The position numbers were made by a program, and so were the translations under genes. DNA of 58,542 nucleotides, taken from Candidatus Hodarchaeum mangrovi (GTDB lineage: Archaea > Asgardarchaeota > Heimdallarchaeia > Hodarchaeales > Hodarchaeaceae). Below the pieces are notes generated by a model, which was not told the origin of the DNA, searched no databases, and was given only the letters and a program-made list of their open reading frames with translations. This document shows, in pieces, positions 33,814 to 43,288 of the stretch (the stretch's first letter is position 1; the number at the start of each line of letters is the position of its first letter). The stretch covers positions 1 to 58,542 of the forward strand of contig JAEOUE010000121.1 of the NCBI GenBank assembly GCA_016839515.1. Reading direction: 5' to 3'.

Positions 33814-36282
33814 TTATCTTTTTGCTTTTTCTAAACGATTCTGTACCATTTTATTAAAATCAATAAGTAAATCTGAGACAATATTATTTTCAATATTTAA
33901 AATTTCATTCAATTTAAAACTAAGTTTCCAAACTGGGGAAGTTTCATTGATTTTAATTATAGGTTCAATTGGATATAGGAAGATGTCATTGAACAGTTTA
34001 TTAATTCTTGGATCTTGATTTAATACGCTAAGTACTTTGATGGGAATTTTAAGAAGACCATACTCATACACCTTAATATCTAATCCCCCTTCTCCAAGAT
34101 TAACTCGCCCAAGCAATTCTAATTGTATAAAGGTAAAAATTGAATTAAGATATAGAAATAATATCTGATAATTCGTTTTAAAGTCTTTTTGTAACCTGAT
34201 ACCATAAAATCGAGCATCAAAATAAAGGTTTAAAGGATTATTAAAGAATATAAACCTATTATTGATGGTCATCAAACACAAAAAATCAAAAGTATTATTA
34301 TTAAAAGAAGGTAGCTCAAACCAAGAACTACGAGTCTTACATGTTGATCTCTCGTAATAAGGTTTTCCATTAATAGGTTTCCATGATTCACCCCATTTTA
34401 TGTATTCTAAGATACCAGACTTAAGTAATAATCCATTATTTACTAGAAGAACAACGAATTGAGTATCTTTTTCTAATATGTTAATGAAATGGAGGTTTTT
34501 TGGGGATTTAATTAGGTAATTAGGAATCCATTTAATACCCTCTGGATCGGTAAATGAAATCTCCCAGTTATAATTGTTAGATTTCTTTATTGGATGCATC
34601 CAATATTCCTTTTCAATTACAAAATTTGGTGAATTTGATCCTAATTGTTCGACAAATAATTCTATGGTTTGATCATCTTTGACGGTTAAAATCAGATCTC
34701 CATTATTTGGATTCCATTCAGATCGAAAGTATTTATTAGAAAAACCTGGTTTACCTAAATAAAAGAAGTCATTAGCTCCAGTAGTAAAACCTCTTTTTAA
34801 CACAGAAATTTCTGAAAGTTCCACATTCCCTAAATCGAGAATTTTATGGAATAAATAATAATTATAGGGGGCTCTAAAATACTTTCCCCATTTATTATCA
34901 TTCATTAGTATTCTAGATTTTATAACATTTGATTCAATAGTCTTATCTCTTTTATTTAGGTTTTCTAATAAAGATTTATCTGTGAATAAAGTTTTTAATC
35001 CAGCTTCACCAATTATAGAAGTAAATTGAATATCATATATTATACTAGGAATTGTTGGATTACACCTTTTCAGTGAAACAATTACTGTATTTACATCAAC
35101 TGAGGGAATTAATCTCTCATACTCACTTATTACCAAAGATTTAATCTGATAAAATCTTAGAAGAAAATTCTGTATCATTCGTCCATAATCAACATCTAAC
35201 CATGAATTAGGGATAATAACACCCATTGTATCATCTGTTTTTAGAAAAATCGTTGCATGAATTATAAAATATATATAAAAACTGATTCTCTTTGATAATA
35301 GATTAAAACTGGCAGAATAATCCAATGTCTGAAGATCTTGTTTAATTGTGTTTATTACAGCAGATTTATAGTCTTTTGGGATTTTTTCATGTCTTGTGTA
35401 AGGAGGATTCATCAGTATAGTAGTTTTATGAAATTTTAAATAAGATAAAACGTTTTTTGGAGTGCATTTAAAGAAGTCTGTTCTAATAATTTGTACATCC
35501 ACATTTTTTGAATTTTTTAAGCTCAATCGGAAATTTAATGCACTCTCTGCAATATCTGCTAGGAACTCATCATTCTCGATTCCCAGTAATATAACCTTGT
35601 TTGATTGAGAAATAATCTGTTCTAATGCAGTTAATAAGAGTATACCCGAGCCACAACAAGGATCTATAATTTGAGACGAATTTTTTATAATATTTTCTTG
35701 ACATAAGAATCTAGAAACATTTAATGGTGTAAAAACTTGTCCAGTAGTCTGTTTACGATAATCAGGTATAAAATTGTCCACTAAATATGGCAAAACTAAA
35801 CTATCTATTTCTTCTTTTCCTATTCGTTTTAAATATTTATTAATTTCCAAAAGTATTTTAAAATCAGATAATAGATAACTTATAACTTTATATAAGGCGA
35901 ACTCAGGTGCTAAAATGGTAAAATATGTACTTTCATCGTAAATACTTGACCATATATTTGTTAAATAAGTTGAAAAGCTAGAAAAATCCTTTATCGAAAT
36001 CATATATGTCAAATCTGAAGAGATTTTATGAAACTCAGATGAAGACATTGACTTCATTCGTAGAATAGTTAGTTTATCAAATAAATATACAGTTATCAAT
36101 CTTGATAAATTATAAAGAGAGAAATCTTCTTTGTTGTAACAAACATTCCATTTTAATTGGTTAAGAACAGATTGAATGGTCTTTTGCCCATTAACAGACG
36201 TTAAAGTTTTCTTAAGAATAATCTGAATCCTAGAAATAATTACTGACTCAAATTCTAAATACTTACTTACCAGAGAGTTCAT
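33814..36282 (-). CDS. Orphan adenine-specific DNA methyltransferase, Eco57I/type IIG-like
   Basis: 822 residues. Methylates adenine N6 in a specific DNA site using S-adenosylmethionine. The N-terminal 180 residues are helical with no visible PD-(D/E)xK nuclease. Next come GQVFTPLNVSRF, motif I DPCCGSG (Asp207) and motif IV NPPY (Asn292), as in Eco57I-like and type I M-subunit enzymes. The C-terminal 350 residues, starting near KRGFTTGANDFFYLG, look like a target-recognition region. No restriction gene, BREX or DISARM partner lies next to it. Its base content seems even more AT-rich than its neighbours, which fits transfer. A nuclease-less, solitary methylase is the best reading; an in-trans nuclease outside the window is possible. 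Confidence 0.8.
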   Translation of the reverse strand: MNSLVSKYLEFESVIISRIQIILKKTLTSVNGQKTIQSVLNQLKWNVCYNKEDFSLYNLSRLITVYLFDKLTILRMKSMSSSEFHKISSDLTYMISIKDFSSFSTYLTNIWSSIYDESTYFTILAPEFALYKVISYLLSDFKILLEINKYLKRIGKEEIDSLVLPYLVDNFIPDYRKQTTGQVFTPLNVSRFLCQENIIKNSSQIIDPCCGSGILLLTALEQIISQSNKVILLGIENDEFLADIAESALNFRLSLKNSKNVDVQIIRTDFFKCTPKNVLSYLKFHKTTILMNPPYTRHEKIPKDYKSAVINTIKQDLQTLDYSASFNLLSKRISFYIYFIIHATIFLKTDDTMGVIIPNSWLDVDYGRMIQNFLLRFYQIKSLVISEYERLIPSVDVNTVIVSLKRCNPTIPSIIYDIQFTSIIGEAGLKTLFTDKSLLENLNKRDKTIESNVIKSRILMNDNKWGKYFRAPYNYYLFHKILDLGNVELSEISVLKRGFTTGANDFFYLGKPGFSNKYFRSEWNPNNGDLILTVKDDQTIELFVEQLGSNSPNFVIEKEYWMHPIKKSNNYNWEISFTDPEGIKWIPNYLIKSPKNLHFINILEKDTQFVVLLVNNGLLLKSGILEYIKWGESWKPINGKPYYERSTCKTRSSWFELPSFNNNTFDFLCLMTINNRFIFFNNPLNLYFDARFYGIRLQKDFKTNYQILFLYLNSIFTFIQLELLGRVNLGEGGLDIKVYEYGLLKIPIKVLSVLNQDPRINKLFNDIFLYPIEPIIKINETSPVWKLSFKLNEILNIENNIVSDLLIDFNKMVQNRLEKAKR

Positions 36283-36373
36283 TTTTATTCAGATAAGGTG
36301 ATTTTGTTTTATAGATTTACTAGAAACTACTTGAATAAATATAATGATTAAAATTTCCTTGTAAATTTATCAA

Positions 36374-37132
36374 TTAATTATTAAAAAAATTATCTAAAGG
36401 AATTATTTTAGGAACGACTTGATTATAATACTTACAAAAATCCTTCATCGGGCAAATCAGGCACTTTGGATTTTTTGAAATGCAGATGAGAGCTCCCAAA
36501 TCCATTATGCCTTGATTTATTTCCCAAACATTTTTTTCATCAAGCATATCTTCCGAGAGTCTCCATATTATCTTATTAAAGTTGGAATTCTTTTCTAAAT
36601 CCCATACCCCAAAAACACGACTTAAAACTCGTTCTACATTAACATCAACTATAGCTGCTGTTCGTTCATTTACCCCAAAGGCAAAACTCAAAATTGCACC
36701 TGCAGTATATCGACCTATACCTTTAAGGGAAAGAAGACCCTCTAAAGTTTTCGGAAATTCACCATTAAAGTCATCCATTATCTGTTTAGCAATTCGATGT
36801 AAATATTCCCCTCTTTTTTTGTATCCTAGCTGGTCAGTTAATATTTTAACTTGTGATAAGGGAGCTTGTGATAAGGTTTGTAAAGTAGGAAATTTTTTTA
36901 TAAATTTTAAATAAATTGGAATCACTATTCCAACATTAGTCTGTTGTAACATTATTTCACTAACTAAAATGTGATAAGGATCTCTAGTATGTCTCCAAGG
37001 TAAATCACGACCTTCCTTACTAAACCATGAGATGAGAGATGTTCTAAAACGATCCATTAAAATATTATTATCTTCAGATGAGGAATTCATTGAGTCTTTC
37101 TCAACGGTTTTAATTTTTAATTTATCATTCAT
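36374..37132 (-). CDS. mutY: MutY-like A/G-specific DNA glycosylase
   Basis: 252 residues. Removes adenine mispaired with 8-oxoguanine (or a related mismatched base). The HhH-GPD core is complete: LPWRHTRDPYHILVSEIMLQQT with catalytic Glu59, the hairpin LKGIGRYTAGA (Tyr142), and Asp163 in VDVNVERV. The Fe-S loop is C217-x6-C224-x2-C227-x5-C233. The C-terminal Nudix-like domain that recognises 8-oxoG in bacterial MutY is absent, so an archaeal T/G or A/G mismatch glycosylase of the MIG type is an alternative. The first 25 residues are low-complexity and translation may begin at Met26. It follows no operon partner closely; the methyltransferase gene lies 91 bases downstream. Confidence 0.85.
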   Translation of the reverse strand: MNDKLKIKTVEKDSMNSSSEDNNILMDRFRTSLISWFSKEGRDLPWRHTRDPYHILVSEIMLQQTNVGIVIPIYLKFIKKFPTLQTLSQAPLSQVKILTDQLGYKKRGEYLHRIAKQIMDDFNGEFPKTLEGLLSLKGIGRYTAGAILSFAFGVNERTAAIVDVNVERVLSRVFGVWDLEKNSNFNKIIWRLSEDMLDEKNVWEINQGIMDLGALICISKNPKCLICPMKDFCKYYNQVVPKIIPLDNFFNN

Positions 37133-37387
37133 TTATATTACCATTTAAGAAATCAAGCTACTAGGTACTTGAGTTAGTTTATTAGTCCTTTATAATGACA
37201 TCCAAAATTCAAAAGGATGTAATGTGATGATTTTATTTCAATTAAAAGCGAGCTTTTTCATAACGATATATAGATTCCATGGGTCAAAAAGAGATCTTAT
37301 TAAAACTCATTTTCATTCACCCTCAAATGAACACTTAAATAGGTTTACTCCCAACAATAAAGAAAATCACTAGGAATTGAGTGGAAG

Positions 37388-38203
37388 ATGAGTGAGAAGA
37401 AAGAAAGTACTACAAAAAAATTAGGCCGATATATTGGTAAGAAAGCTGTCGATGCTAGTCGTCTTATTGACCATGAAATGAGAAAAGCAGGAAGAATAGC
37501 AAGAGAAGAGTTGAAAGATCTTGATATTGGAAATATTATAGTTGAGCCAATAAAAAGACCTAAAAATGAATCTAGAATCCAATTTACGAATCGGACACGA
37601 CCTACAAAGACTTATACTCAAGCAAATAAAACTTTACAATTCTTTAGCAGGAATCCAGAAAAAGAAGTGATGAATCCAGGAATTGATGGATTGGTGAGCT
37701 TTTCCTTATTAATCGCCCCTTTTGCTGCATTTGTCGGAATTCTAATTCTTGTACTTGAATTCCCAAAAACAATTGCAATCTTACTCCTATTTCTATATAC
37801 TCTTCTTATTGCCATACCTGGAGCTTATTTAGGTGTAGATGCAATTTTAGCTGGGGCTCGTTCAGTTATAGTAGGTAGTACAACTACTATTATGATGATA
37901 CTACGTGGATTTGGAGAATTCATCTTTTTAATGGCTAAAGGATTTGTAGAATTATGCGTTCTTCTGTTGACGAATATATTTGGCTTTGCACGAGGTGCAT
38001 TTGAGACAATTACAGATTATATCGCATTTATCTTAGTTTATGGAATATTTACTGTCGGGTTATGGATTTTACTCCTAAATATAGGACTCGAGACAAGCGA
38101 TTTTATCATTATCAGTTTTATAGTCCTACTACCTGCTCTCCTACCAGCGAGTATTGCTCATAGGTATTGGGTCTTATGGAGAATGAATAGAAGGAGTAAT
38201 TAA
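37388..38203 (+). CDS. Membrane protein with four to six helices, unknown
   Basis: 271 residues, ATG start with a GAGTG-like site upstream. The N-terminal 95 residues are basic and helical (KKLGRYIGKKAVDASRLIDHEMRKAG) and should be cytoplasmic; the rest has about five hydrophobic segments (about 102-122, 126-148, 160-200 region, 212-232, 236-256). No catalytic motif or known family is recognised. It is followed 46 bases later by an Lrp-type regulator, which may or may not share its transcript. Confidence 0.55.
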   Translation: MSEKKESTTKKLGRYIGKKAVDASRLIDHEMRKAGRIAREELKDLDIGNIIVEPIKRPKNESRIQFTNRTRPTKTYTQANKTLQFFSRNPEKEVMNPGIDGLVSFSLLIAPFAAFVGILILVLEFPKTIAILLLFLYTLLIAIPGAYLGVDAILAGARSVIVGSTTTIMMILRGFGEFIFLMAKGFVELCVLLLTNIFGFARGAFETITDYIAFILVYGIFTVGLWILLLNIGLETSDFIIISFIVLLPALLPASIAHRYWVLWRMNRRSN

Positions 38204-38249
38204 CTATTCTTACTATTCTTATACCAGAAATAAACAGGATTTATAACTC

Positions 38250-38711
38250 ATGAAATTTGATACTATTGATACACAAGATACCACAATAATCCGCTTACTA
38301 AGTAAAGATGGCAAGACTACATATCAAGAAATTGCAAGTCTTCTGAATTTCTCGCCACAAACAATATCCGATCGTGTTGATAAATTAGTCAAAAAAGGAA
38401 TTATAAAACGTTTTACTATAGAAGTAGATCCTGAAACAATTGGGTATGAAATAGAATTCATCTGTGAGCTAGATATTGATGCTAGTGTCATGGAAGAAGT
38501 ACTTGAAGTGCTACAAAAGATACCCGAAATCCACATGATAAGAATCACTACAGGGATTCATGACATCTTATGCATTGGCAATGCTTCTTCGATACAGAAT
38601 CTTCATGATGTGGTAGAAAAGAAAATTTCAACCATAAAGGGAGTGAGAAAAACTTATACCTCAATAACACTCCGAAAAGTAAAAACTAGTCAAGTGATGA
38701 ATCTGGTTTAA
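38250..38711 (+). CDS. Lrp/AsnC family transcriptional regulator
   Basis: 153 residues, ATG with AGGAT upstream. N-terminal winged-helix DNA-binding unit (DTIIRLLSKDGKTTYQEIA, then SPQTISDRVDKLVKKGII, residues about 11-55) and a C-terminal RAM/ACT-like sensing domain (about 65-140) with VLQKIPEIHMIRITTG. Members sense amino acids or related ligands and bind as dimers or octamers. The target genes are unknown; the ornithine aminotransferase 1.6 kb downstream is a speculative candidate. Confidence 0.88.
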   Translation: MKFDTIDTQDTTIIRLLSKDGKTTYQEIASLLNFSPQTISDRVDKLVKKGIIKRFTIEVDPETIGYEIEFICELDIDASVMEEVLEVLQKIPEIHMIRITTGIHDILCIGNASSIQNLHDVVEKKISTIKGVRKTYTSITLRKVKTSQVMNLV

Positions 38712-38930
38712 GGATAAAAAGTAACTAATATTACTTGTTGACTATGAATATATAGATGAATTTACACTTCTGATTCAACATGAACTATTACGTTTTCTTC
38801 ATATCCTATCACACTTTCTAGAGTGGTGGATCTTATTATCTCCACTTTTTAAACTGAGAAAGGTCAGAGCGGGATTAATTGTTTTATTTAGGTCTAAGAA
38901 TATAAAAAGGAGACTAAAGAAGGAAAAAGT

Positions 38931-39932
38931 ATGCTTGAAAGTAGAAGACTTTATCAGGAGATCCAAAAGACAGTTCCCGAAACAACTTCCATACTGGAAA
39001 ACTATGTCCTGATCACCGCCAACGGAGAATTCTATAAATGTTATTTACACCCCACAGCAGTCGAAAGCTACCCTCAATTCTATGGAGGTTATGAGAATAT
39101 CCATACACAAGATTCTGAACCATTTCCAGACCCATTAGTAGACCATATCTATGGAATAGAAACAAATACAGGGAAAAATTTGTTACTAGACCGATATGGA
39201 ACGGTTTTTTGTACAATAGAGGAGGTAAGGCAAGCAAAAGAGCGAATCCATCCAGAATATCAACAATATATTGAAATATTTTCTTTAAAAGATTTTTCAG
39301 ATCGAGGTTGGTATGATGAAAATGAAATTTTCTTTCATAGAGCACGGTGGTCTTACCTCTGGTATAAATACCAAGTCACTAAAACAATCCTAATGGATTC
39401 TACGATAAGTTATGGATTATTTCTGCCTAATAACATTTTTCACGCTCTATGGGAACGAAAAGTAAGAAAATCTCTTCCTATTAAATCAGTGGAGCATTTT
39501 TCTAGGGATGTTTTCGGATATCGAGTAAATAACACCATCTATCTGGATTTCGAGGAGATAGAAAAAATCGAATTGAAAAAATTGGTGAAATTAATTCCTT
39601 ATGGGTTTAGTAATATTGGAAAACCCCCTTTGATATTTGATTCGGTAGAGGAAGCATTAAAATTCGAAAATATCCCAGAATATTTCAACCTTGACAAATA
39701 TAAAGAAGAATATGCTGAAAGAATAGAACTTGATAGAGAATATGACCAACATCCGATTTTAGGAAGAATTACACTCACTAAAGAAGATCCAACGCTGAAA
39801 ACAAATAAACTGACGGTATTTCCCCATACCTTGATCCTGTTTCGGTTTCTAGGCTTTCCAGCAGAGAAAATGATCATCCCTTCAGATCTGGAGAAAAAAA
39901 TGTTAACTCCGTGTCATCGGATTAATATATAA
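38931..39932 (+). CDS. Unknown 333-residue protein in a locally richer G+C stretch
   Basis: 333 residues, ATG with GAAGGA upstream. No family recognised. No signal peptide or membrane helix. The sequence has many Tyr, Phe, Glu and Pro residues (for example FYKCYLHPTAVESYPQFYGGYENI and YIEIFSLKDFSDRGWYDENEIFFHRARW), like soluble alpha/beta proteins of mobile or accessory gene content. Base composition and codon choice look richer in G+C than in the surrounding genes, by eye, which suggests recent acquisition. Flanked by 219 and 376 bases without genes, so it is a single gene. Confidence 0.55.
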   Translation: MLESRRLYQEIQKTVPETTSILENYVLITANGEFYKCYLHPTAVESYPQFYGGYENIHTQDSEPFPDPLVDHIYGIETNTGKNLLLDRYGTVFCTIEEVRQAKERIHPEYQQYIEIFSLKDFSDRGWYDENEIFFHRARWSYLWYKYQVTKTILMDSTISYGLFLPNNIFHALWERKVRKSLPIKSVEHFSRDVFGYRVNNTIYLDFEEIEKIELKKLVKLIPYGFSNIGKPPLIFDSVEEALKFENIPEYFNLDKYKEEYAERIELDREYDQHPILGRITLTKEDPTLKTNKLTVFPHTLILFRFLGFPAEKMIIPSDLEKKMLTPCHRINI

Positions 39933-40308
39933 GACTAGTAAGGTTTACGTAGAAGCAAATCAGATTATGCTTCAAGCAGAATCAGTATAACTATCAGAAT
40001 GAGTGTAAAAATCGACGTAATGGGACCTTGAATGGAATCGGAAGAATAGAAGGGGAAAAAAATTACCTCTAAACTTCATTAGACACCGTTTCAAGTAATT
40101 ATAAGTAAAGGATGGAATACCTTAAAAGAAACCTTTCCTTATTTGATCAAGTAATAAAGCAAATATTCGAATTAGTTGTATTTATTTCGTATCTATTTTT
40201 AAACTCCTTTTCTGGAAAAATTTATATCTCTTCTTGATTTTATTATAGTTTGAAGGTTATTTTATTCTCCAAATCTATTTTGGTATGTTTCTTAAGATGT
40301 GATCATAT
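39933..40308. other. Intergenic, 376 bases, no recognised element
   Basis: AT-rich towards its 3' end, where the promoter of the aminotransferase gene should lie; a TATA-like TTTATAT is near 40219. No RNA gene, repeat or attachment site is seen. Confidence 0.4.
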
Positions 40309-41508
40309 TTGTATACTTCTCGTGACTATATTAATATCGATGAGCAATTTGGTGCCCATAATTATCATCCCATTGCTGTTGTGATAGCCAAGGCCAAGGG
40401 CCCCTGGGTTTGGGATGTGGAAGGGAAAAAATATCTTGATTGTCTTTCTGCTTACTCTGCGGTTAATCAGGGTCATCTTCATCCTAAAATTGTCAAAGCC
40501 TTAACTGATCAATTATCCCGTGTCGCTCTTACTTCTCGTGCTTTTCATAATGATCGTATGGGTCTCTATCTTAAGCGTCTTTTAGCGGTATGTGGTGAAG
40601 GCTTTGATATGGCTTTGCCTATGAATACGGGGGCTGAGGCGGTTGAAACTGCTATTAAGATGGCCCGTCGATGGGGTTATGAAATTAAGGGGGTTGAGAA
40701 GGACAAAGCTGAAATCATTGTCTGTAATGATAACTTTCATGGTCGCACCACTACTATTGTTGGTTTTTCCACTGATCCTGATGCCTTTACTAATTATGGC
40801 CCTTATACTCCTGGTTTTAAATTGATTCCTTTTAATGATATTCCCGCTCTTGAACAAGCTATTACCAAAAATACTGTGGCTTTTCTCGTGGAGCCTATTC
40901 AAGGTGAAGCAGGGGTAATTGTTCCTTCTCTTGGTTATTTAAAGAAAATCAGGGAAATTTGTACTCAAAATAATATTTTATTGATTTTAGATGAAATTCA
41001 AACTGGTTTCTGTCGTACAGGTAAAATGTTTTGTCATCAACATGAGGGGATTGTGCCCGATGTGATGACTCTAGGAAAAGCATTGGGAGGTGGACTTCTT
41101 CCAGTTTCGGCAGTTGTTTCACGAAAAGAAATAATGAAAGTTTTTACTCCTGGAAGCCATGGTTCAACTTTTGGTGGATTTCCACTAGCCTGTGCTGTCG
41201 GAGAAGCAGCTTTAGAAGTTTTAATTGAGGAAAAACTAGCTGACAGAGCTTTACAACTCGGAGAATTTTTTATTTCAGAACTTAAAAAAATCAGGCATCC
41301 CCGAATAAAAGAAATTAGGGGTAAAGGTCTGTTGGTTGCGGTCGAATTGCATGAAAAATCACGACCTTTTACCGAACAATTAATTAAACGGGGTATTTTA
41401 GCTAAAGAAACGCATGATTATACAATTCGATTTGCCCCTCCGCTTGTAGTTCAAAAAGAAGATCTTGCTTGGGCTCTTGAACATATAAAGGAAGTTTTAG
41501 GCTCATAG
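40309..41508 (+). CDS. rocD: Ornithine aminotransferase, class III PLP-dependent
   Basis: 399 residues, TTG start with TGTGATC upstream. Moves the delta-amino group of ornithine to 2-oxoglutarate, giving glutamate semialdehyde/pyrroline carboxylate. Motifs: PMNTGAEAVETAIK (103-117), FHGRTT, EPIQGEAGV, ILDEIQTG (Asp228) and the PLP lysine in TLGKALGGG (Lys257). The AYSAVNQGHLHPKI region and lack of an N-terminal extension favour ornithine over acetylornithine or GABA aminotransferase. The 5' half uses CGT for Arg and GC-richer codons, while the 3' half uses the local AGA/AGG/CGA style, which is odd for one gene. Single gene. Confidence 0.88.
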   Translation: MYTSRDYINIDEQFGAHNYHPIAVVIAKAKGPWVWDVEGKKYLDCLSAYSAVNQGHLHPKIVKALTDQLSRVALTSRAFHNDRMGLYLKRLLAVCGEGFDMALPMNTGAEAVETAIKMARRWGYEIKGVEKDKAEIIVCNDNFHGRTTTIVGFSTDPDAFTNYGPYTPGFKLIPFNDIPALEQAITKNTVAFLVEPIQGEAGVIVPSLGYLKKIREICTQNNILLILDEIQTGFCRTGKMFCHQHEGIVPDVMTLGKALGGGLLPVSAVVSRKEIMKVFTPGSHGSTFGGFPLACAVGEAALEVLIEEKLADRALQLGEFFISELKKIRHPRIKEIRGKGLLVAVELHEKSRPFTEQLIKRGILAKETHDYTIRFAPPLVVQKEDLAWALEHIKEVLGS

Positions 41509-41528
41509 GCTGGACGAATATTTAGATC

Positions 41529-42182
41529 CTACCATTGATAGATTACTAAAAGAAGTATAGCCAATAAACTGGCTAGTATTCCATTGAAAAATAACCACCA
41601 GCGTGAAACATTTAAGGAAAAAGTCCTTCTAGATTCCCATTTACTTCCTTTCTTTTCACTTTTTACCTTCATTTTAAAGGGAAGATGAATTAAGTAAGTC
41701 CCTTTAAGAGCTTTAATCGTTTCTACACCTGTAAGTCCCGAAAGAAATCCTTTTAACAACAACGCTGTAGTATGAGTAATTCCTCCTTTCTTCATCTCTT
41801 TTTCAGGATTAATATTTGGAAATAGATCGAGTAAAAGATGAGAAGAAAATCCGAATAGAAGGGGCGAAAAGATTAATGTCAAGAATAGACTAGGATCATC
41901 AGGAGTAAGAAATTTCTGAACTATAAATGCGCCTGTAATAAAAAGAGGAATTAAAATGGAATGTGTGATTATGTCACGATGTTGTAACCAATTTAATAAT
42001 AAATCCCAATCAGGAGCCTCAGATCCAATTAATGTTAATAAAAAAGCTGTAATTAGTAACACAGGAGTTAGTTCAGGTAAATTAAAATAGTTAGAGTTAT
42101 CGAATAACCAGTATAGTAAGATATAAACCAAAAATACAGGAATAGATGCAAATAAATGCCATTTTCGTGAAGCCAATTTCAA
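41529..42182 (-). CDS. DUF457/YdjM-like membrane-bound putative hydrolase
   Basis: 217 residues, TTG start at 42182 or at the next in-frame TTG (42176), which is better spaced from AAGTGAT. About five membrane helices. The conserved polar residues of the LexA-regulated YdjM/DUF457 group are present: an acidic SEAPDWD, HRDIITHS, and SHLLLDLFP, suggesting a metal site in the membrane. The reaction is unknown; some relatives are grouped with phospholipase-like metal hydrolases. It converges on the aminotransferase gene and lies 156 bases from the divergent dut gene. Confidence 0.75.
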   Translation of the reverse strand: MKLASRKWHLFASIPVFLVYILLYWLFDNSNYFNLPELTPVLLITAFLLTLIGSEAPDWDLLLNWLQHRDIITHSILIPLFITGAFIVQKFLTPDDPSLFLTLIFSPLLFGFSSHLLLDLFPNINPEKEMKKGGITHTTALLLKGFLSGLTGVETIKALKGTYLIHLPFKMKVKSEKKGSKWESRRTFSLNVSRWWLFFNGILASLLAILLLVIYQW

Positions 42183-42338
42183 ATCACTTCTTGTTACTAT
42201 GTAAATTCAAGTGCAATGTATTACTCTTTAATTAATTTCTCAAGTATCACTAAATCGGAAAGGCTCCTTCAAAATTATTTTAAATAATAAAAAAAGGATT
42301 TCAAATTAATGAATGAAATCAAATAAGGATGACAACTC

Positions 42339-42758
42339 ATGGAAATTAAGATCAAAAAAATACATCCAAACGCCAAAATACCTACTAAACACGACCAAAA
42401 TGACGCAGGATATGATATATATTCAGTTGAAAGCAAAACAATTAAGCCAAAAGAAACAGTTGTTGTGCATACAGGTATTTGTATGGAAATTAAGCAAGGT
42501 TATTATGGACAAATTGAAACACGAAGTTCAATGGCTATAAAGGGTATTTTCACCACTGGTGGAGTAGTAGACGCAGGATACCGCCATGAGATCCTTATCA
42601 TTCTAAATAATATAACAAATTCTTCATATTCAGTCAATATAGGGGATAGAATTGCTCAAATCATCTTTCATAAAGTTAATTTTTTAAATTTAGTCGAAGT
42701 TAAATCTCTAGATATTGATTCGGATAGAAAAGGAGGGTTTGGGAGTAGTGGGGAATAA
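42339..42758 (+). CDS. dut: dUTP diphosphatase (trimeric dUTPase)
   Basis: 139 residues, ATG with AGGATG seven bases upstream. Hydrolyses dUTP to dUMP and pyrophosphate, keeping uracil out of DNA. All five motifs are seen: AGYDIYS, RSSMA, GGVVDAGYRHEI, GDRIAQIIF and the C-terminal RKGGFGSSG that closes over the active site. It complements the dcd gene at 12501. The downstream regulator gene converges on it with eight bases between the stop codons. Confidence 0.95.
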   Translation: MEIKIKKIHPNAKIPTKHDQNDAGYDIYSVESKTIKPKETVVVHTGICMEIKQGYYGQIETRSSMAIKGIFTTGGVVDAGYRHEILIILNNITNSSYSVNIGDRIAQIIFHKVNFLNLVEVKSLDIDSDRKGGFGSSGE

Positions 42759-42766
42759 ATTTAGGA

Positions 42767-43069
42767 TCAAGCAAGGGTTATCCGAAAATTTTGAGGATCT
42801 ATCCGCTCTGAATGACATTTTGGGCACTTATGTGGATCAGAGATTCTTGTTCTCCCGATGAAGATATAATTACAAGCTTTGCATTTAGCAGGTTGAACCT
42901 CAATTTGTTTGCCCTCTGATCGAATTGTTTTTCTCACAGAATCTAGATCTTGAGTAACAGTCTTTACTGGAAGATTTAATATATCAGCCATTTCTTTAAT
43001 AGACATGGAATGTTCTTCTAACATTTGGATAATTAGTTCTCTTCTCGTTTTCAAGGTTTTATCCTCCAT
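42767..43069 (-). CDS. Transcriptional regulator with winged-HTH and zinc ribbon
   Basis: 100 residues from the ATG at 43069; the frame stays open upstream to 43243 but that part looks non-coding (basic, hydrophobic, AT-driven). N-terminal HTH: TRRELIIQMLEEHSMSIKEMADILNLPVKTVTQDLDSV. C-terminal zinc ribbon: CKACNYIF and CPKCHSE. This matches the archaeal family of short HTH/Zn-ribbon regulators (COG3357 type). There is no Shine-Dalgarno site; an AAAATATTT element about 27 bases before the ATG suggests a leaderless mRNA. Targets unknown. Confidence 0.75.
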   Translation of the reverse strand: MEDKTLKTRRELIIQMLEEHSMSIKEMADILNLPVKTVTQDLDSVRKTIRSEGKQIEVQPAKCKACNYIFIGRTRISDPHKCPKCHSERIDPQNFRITLA

Positions 43070-43288
43070 TGAATATTTAACATCGTTTAAAAGAAATATT
43101 TTTAATCTAAGAGATTTTAGGTTCTTAGCGGCTTCAATGAAGCATATTATTCTTACTCGTAAAACGCTTTTTAGTAGGTTAATTTTTTGATTTATATAGT
43201 GGATAAATCCCTGAATTCCCTTAAAGCAAGATTTGTAATACATTTTCTAATTTCTTAAGATTACGAAAGTGAATTAAAAGAGTTTTGA

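Noticed and set aside
33814..36282. BREX PglX or type I restriction M-subunit
   Set aside because: No brx, hsdR or hsdS genes are adjacent and the protein has its own recognition-like C-terminus.
38740..38800. Possible C/D box RNA (TAGATGA then CTGA)
   Set aside because: The C box is imperfect, no second box pair or terminal stem was found, and such short strings are common in AT-rich DNA.
40309..41508. Acetylornithine or GABA aminotransferase
   Set aside because: The sequence blocks around AYSAVNQGH and FHNDRMG fit ornithine aminotransferase better, and no arginine or GABA pathway genes are adjacent.
42994..43243. Upstream extension of the HTH/Zn-ribbon reading frame (about 58 extra residues)
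   Set aside because: The extension is hydrophobic and basic in an AT-driven way and holds no motif; the ATG at 43069 with a TATA-like element 27 bases upstream fits better.
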